Shown here: positions 63,991 through 64,000 of the stretch, piece after piece
How the letters are laid out: each line of letters opens with the position of its first letter
Numbering within the stretch: the first letter of the stretch is position 1
NCBI RefSeq assembly: GCF_012277315.1
Contig: NZ_CP051157.1
Location: 845,279-909,278 of the forward strand
Source: Wolbachia endosymbiont of Ctenocephalides felis wCfeJ
GTDB taxonomy: Bacteria > Pseudomonadota > Alphaproteobacteria > Rickettsiales > Anaplasmataceae
Reading direction: 5' to 3'
Length of the DNA stretch: 64,000 bases
The notes under the pieces: generated by a model
Told to the model about the DNA's origin: nothing
Seen by the model: only the letters and a program-made list of their open reading frames with translations
Databases searched by the model: none
Program-made: the position numbers and the translations under genes

Positions 63991-64000
63991 TAGATGCTCT

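Noticed and set aside
1..64000. Insertion sequences, prophage or group II intron
   Set aside because: No transposase, reverse transcriptase, phage structural gene or IS-type terminal repeats were recognised. The only recombinase is the housekeeping Xer protein.

Overview
The window is chromosomal DNA of an AT-rich intracellular alphaproteobacterium, almost certainly Wolbachia (Rickettsiales, Anaplasmataceae). This rests on recognised gene content and repeat content, since no database search was possible. The markers are a giant NAD-glutamate dehydrogenase, PleD, a cytochrome bd oxidase, two dihydrolipoamide dehydrogenases, an ankyrin protein, and many copies of a short palindromic element with GTCATTCCAG / CTGGAATGAC arms, of the kind called Wolbachia palindromic elements. 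No insertion sequence, prophage, CRISPR array or rRNA was seen. Five tRNA genes are present: Phe-GAA, Asp-GTC, Leu-CAG, Leu-TAG and one with a CAT anticodon.

Layout. 1-8.2 kb: the 3' part of clpB, then gdh, a TatA/B-like protein and pleD, all on the + strand. 8.3-12.3 kb: an accessory island with two repeat-containing proteins of unknown function behind a near-consensus promoter that carries a palindrome, followed by a tandem repeat block. 12.3-19.3 kb: a glutamine-amidotransferase-fold hydrolase, coaD, and the classic rpsB-tsf-pyrH-frr-(repeat)-uppS-cdsA cluster. 19.5-22.9 kb: cydA-cydB with a small DUF2474-like partner and a HAD hydrolase. 23-30 kb: xth-hemD, two unknown proteins, tldD and purH. 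30-34.6 kb: a BON lipoprotein, gshB, murG and lpd. 34.6-37.6 kb: a second accessory island made of dispersed repeats and a possibly frameshifted membrane-protein gene. 37.6-43.3 kb: tig-clpP-clpX-lon. 43.3-56.4 kb: ftsQ-ddl, a ferredoxin, dprA, a glycerol-1-phosphate dehydrogenase, dapE, a peroxiredoxin with trxB, an ankyrin protein, xerC, a second lpd and a BamB-like protein. 56.6-64 kb: dnaK, an RNase E/G, rpmG, an orphan XRE-type protein, purB and rplI-rpsR-rpsF.

How the genes work together. ClpB, DnaK, trigger factor, ClpXP and Lon form a protein quality-control set. MurG, Ddl, DapE, UppS and FtsQ supply lipid II and division functions kept by wall-reduced Rickettsiales. CydAB, the two E3 enzymes and Gdh fit an amino-acid-fuelled respiratory metabolism. 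Peroxiredoxin, thioredoxin reductase and glutathione synthetase handle redox stress.

The most interesting structure lies outside ordinary genes. (i) A dispersed element occurs at 27.8 and 34.7 kb, each copy starting with a TTGACA-17-TATCAT promoter and ending in a hairpin plus a G-run/T-rich motif. Shorter copies of the end motif lie at 23.0, 35.1, 37.3 and 37.4 kb. It looks like a family of small-RNA-like transcription units. (ii) Palindromic elements have been inserted in frame into the coding sequences of gdh, ddl, the glycerol-1-phosphate dehydrogenase (twice) and possibly xerC. (iii) The 8.4-11.6 kb locus has a palindrome filling most of its promoter spacer and a downstream frame that is open for 130 codons with no usable start codon.
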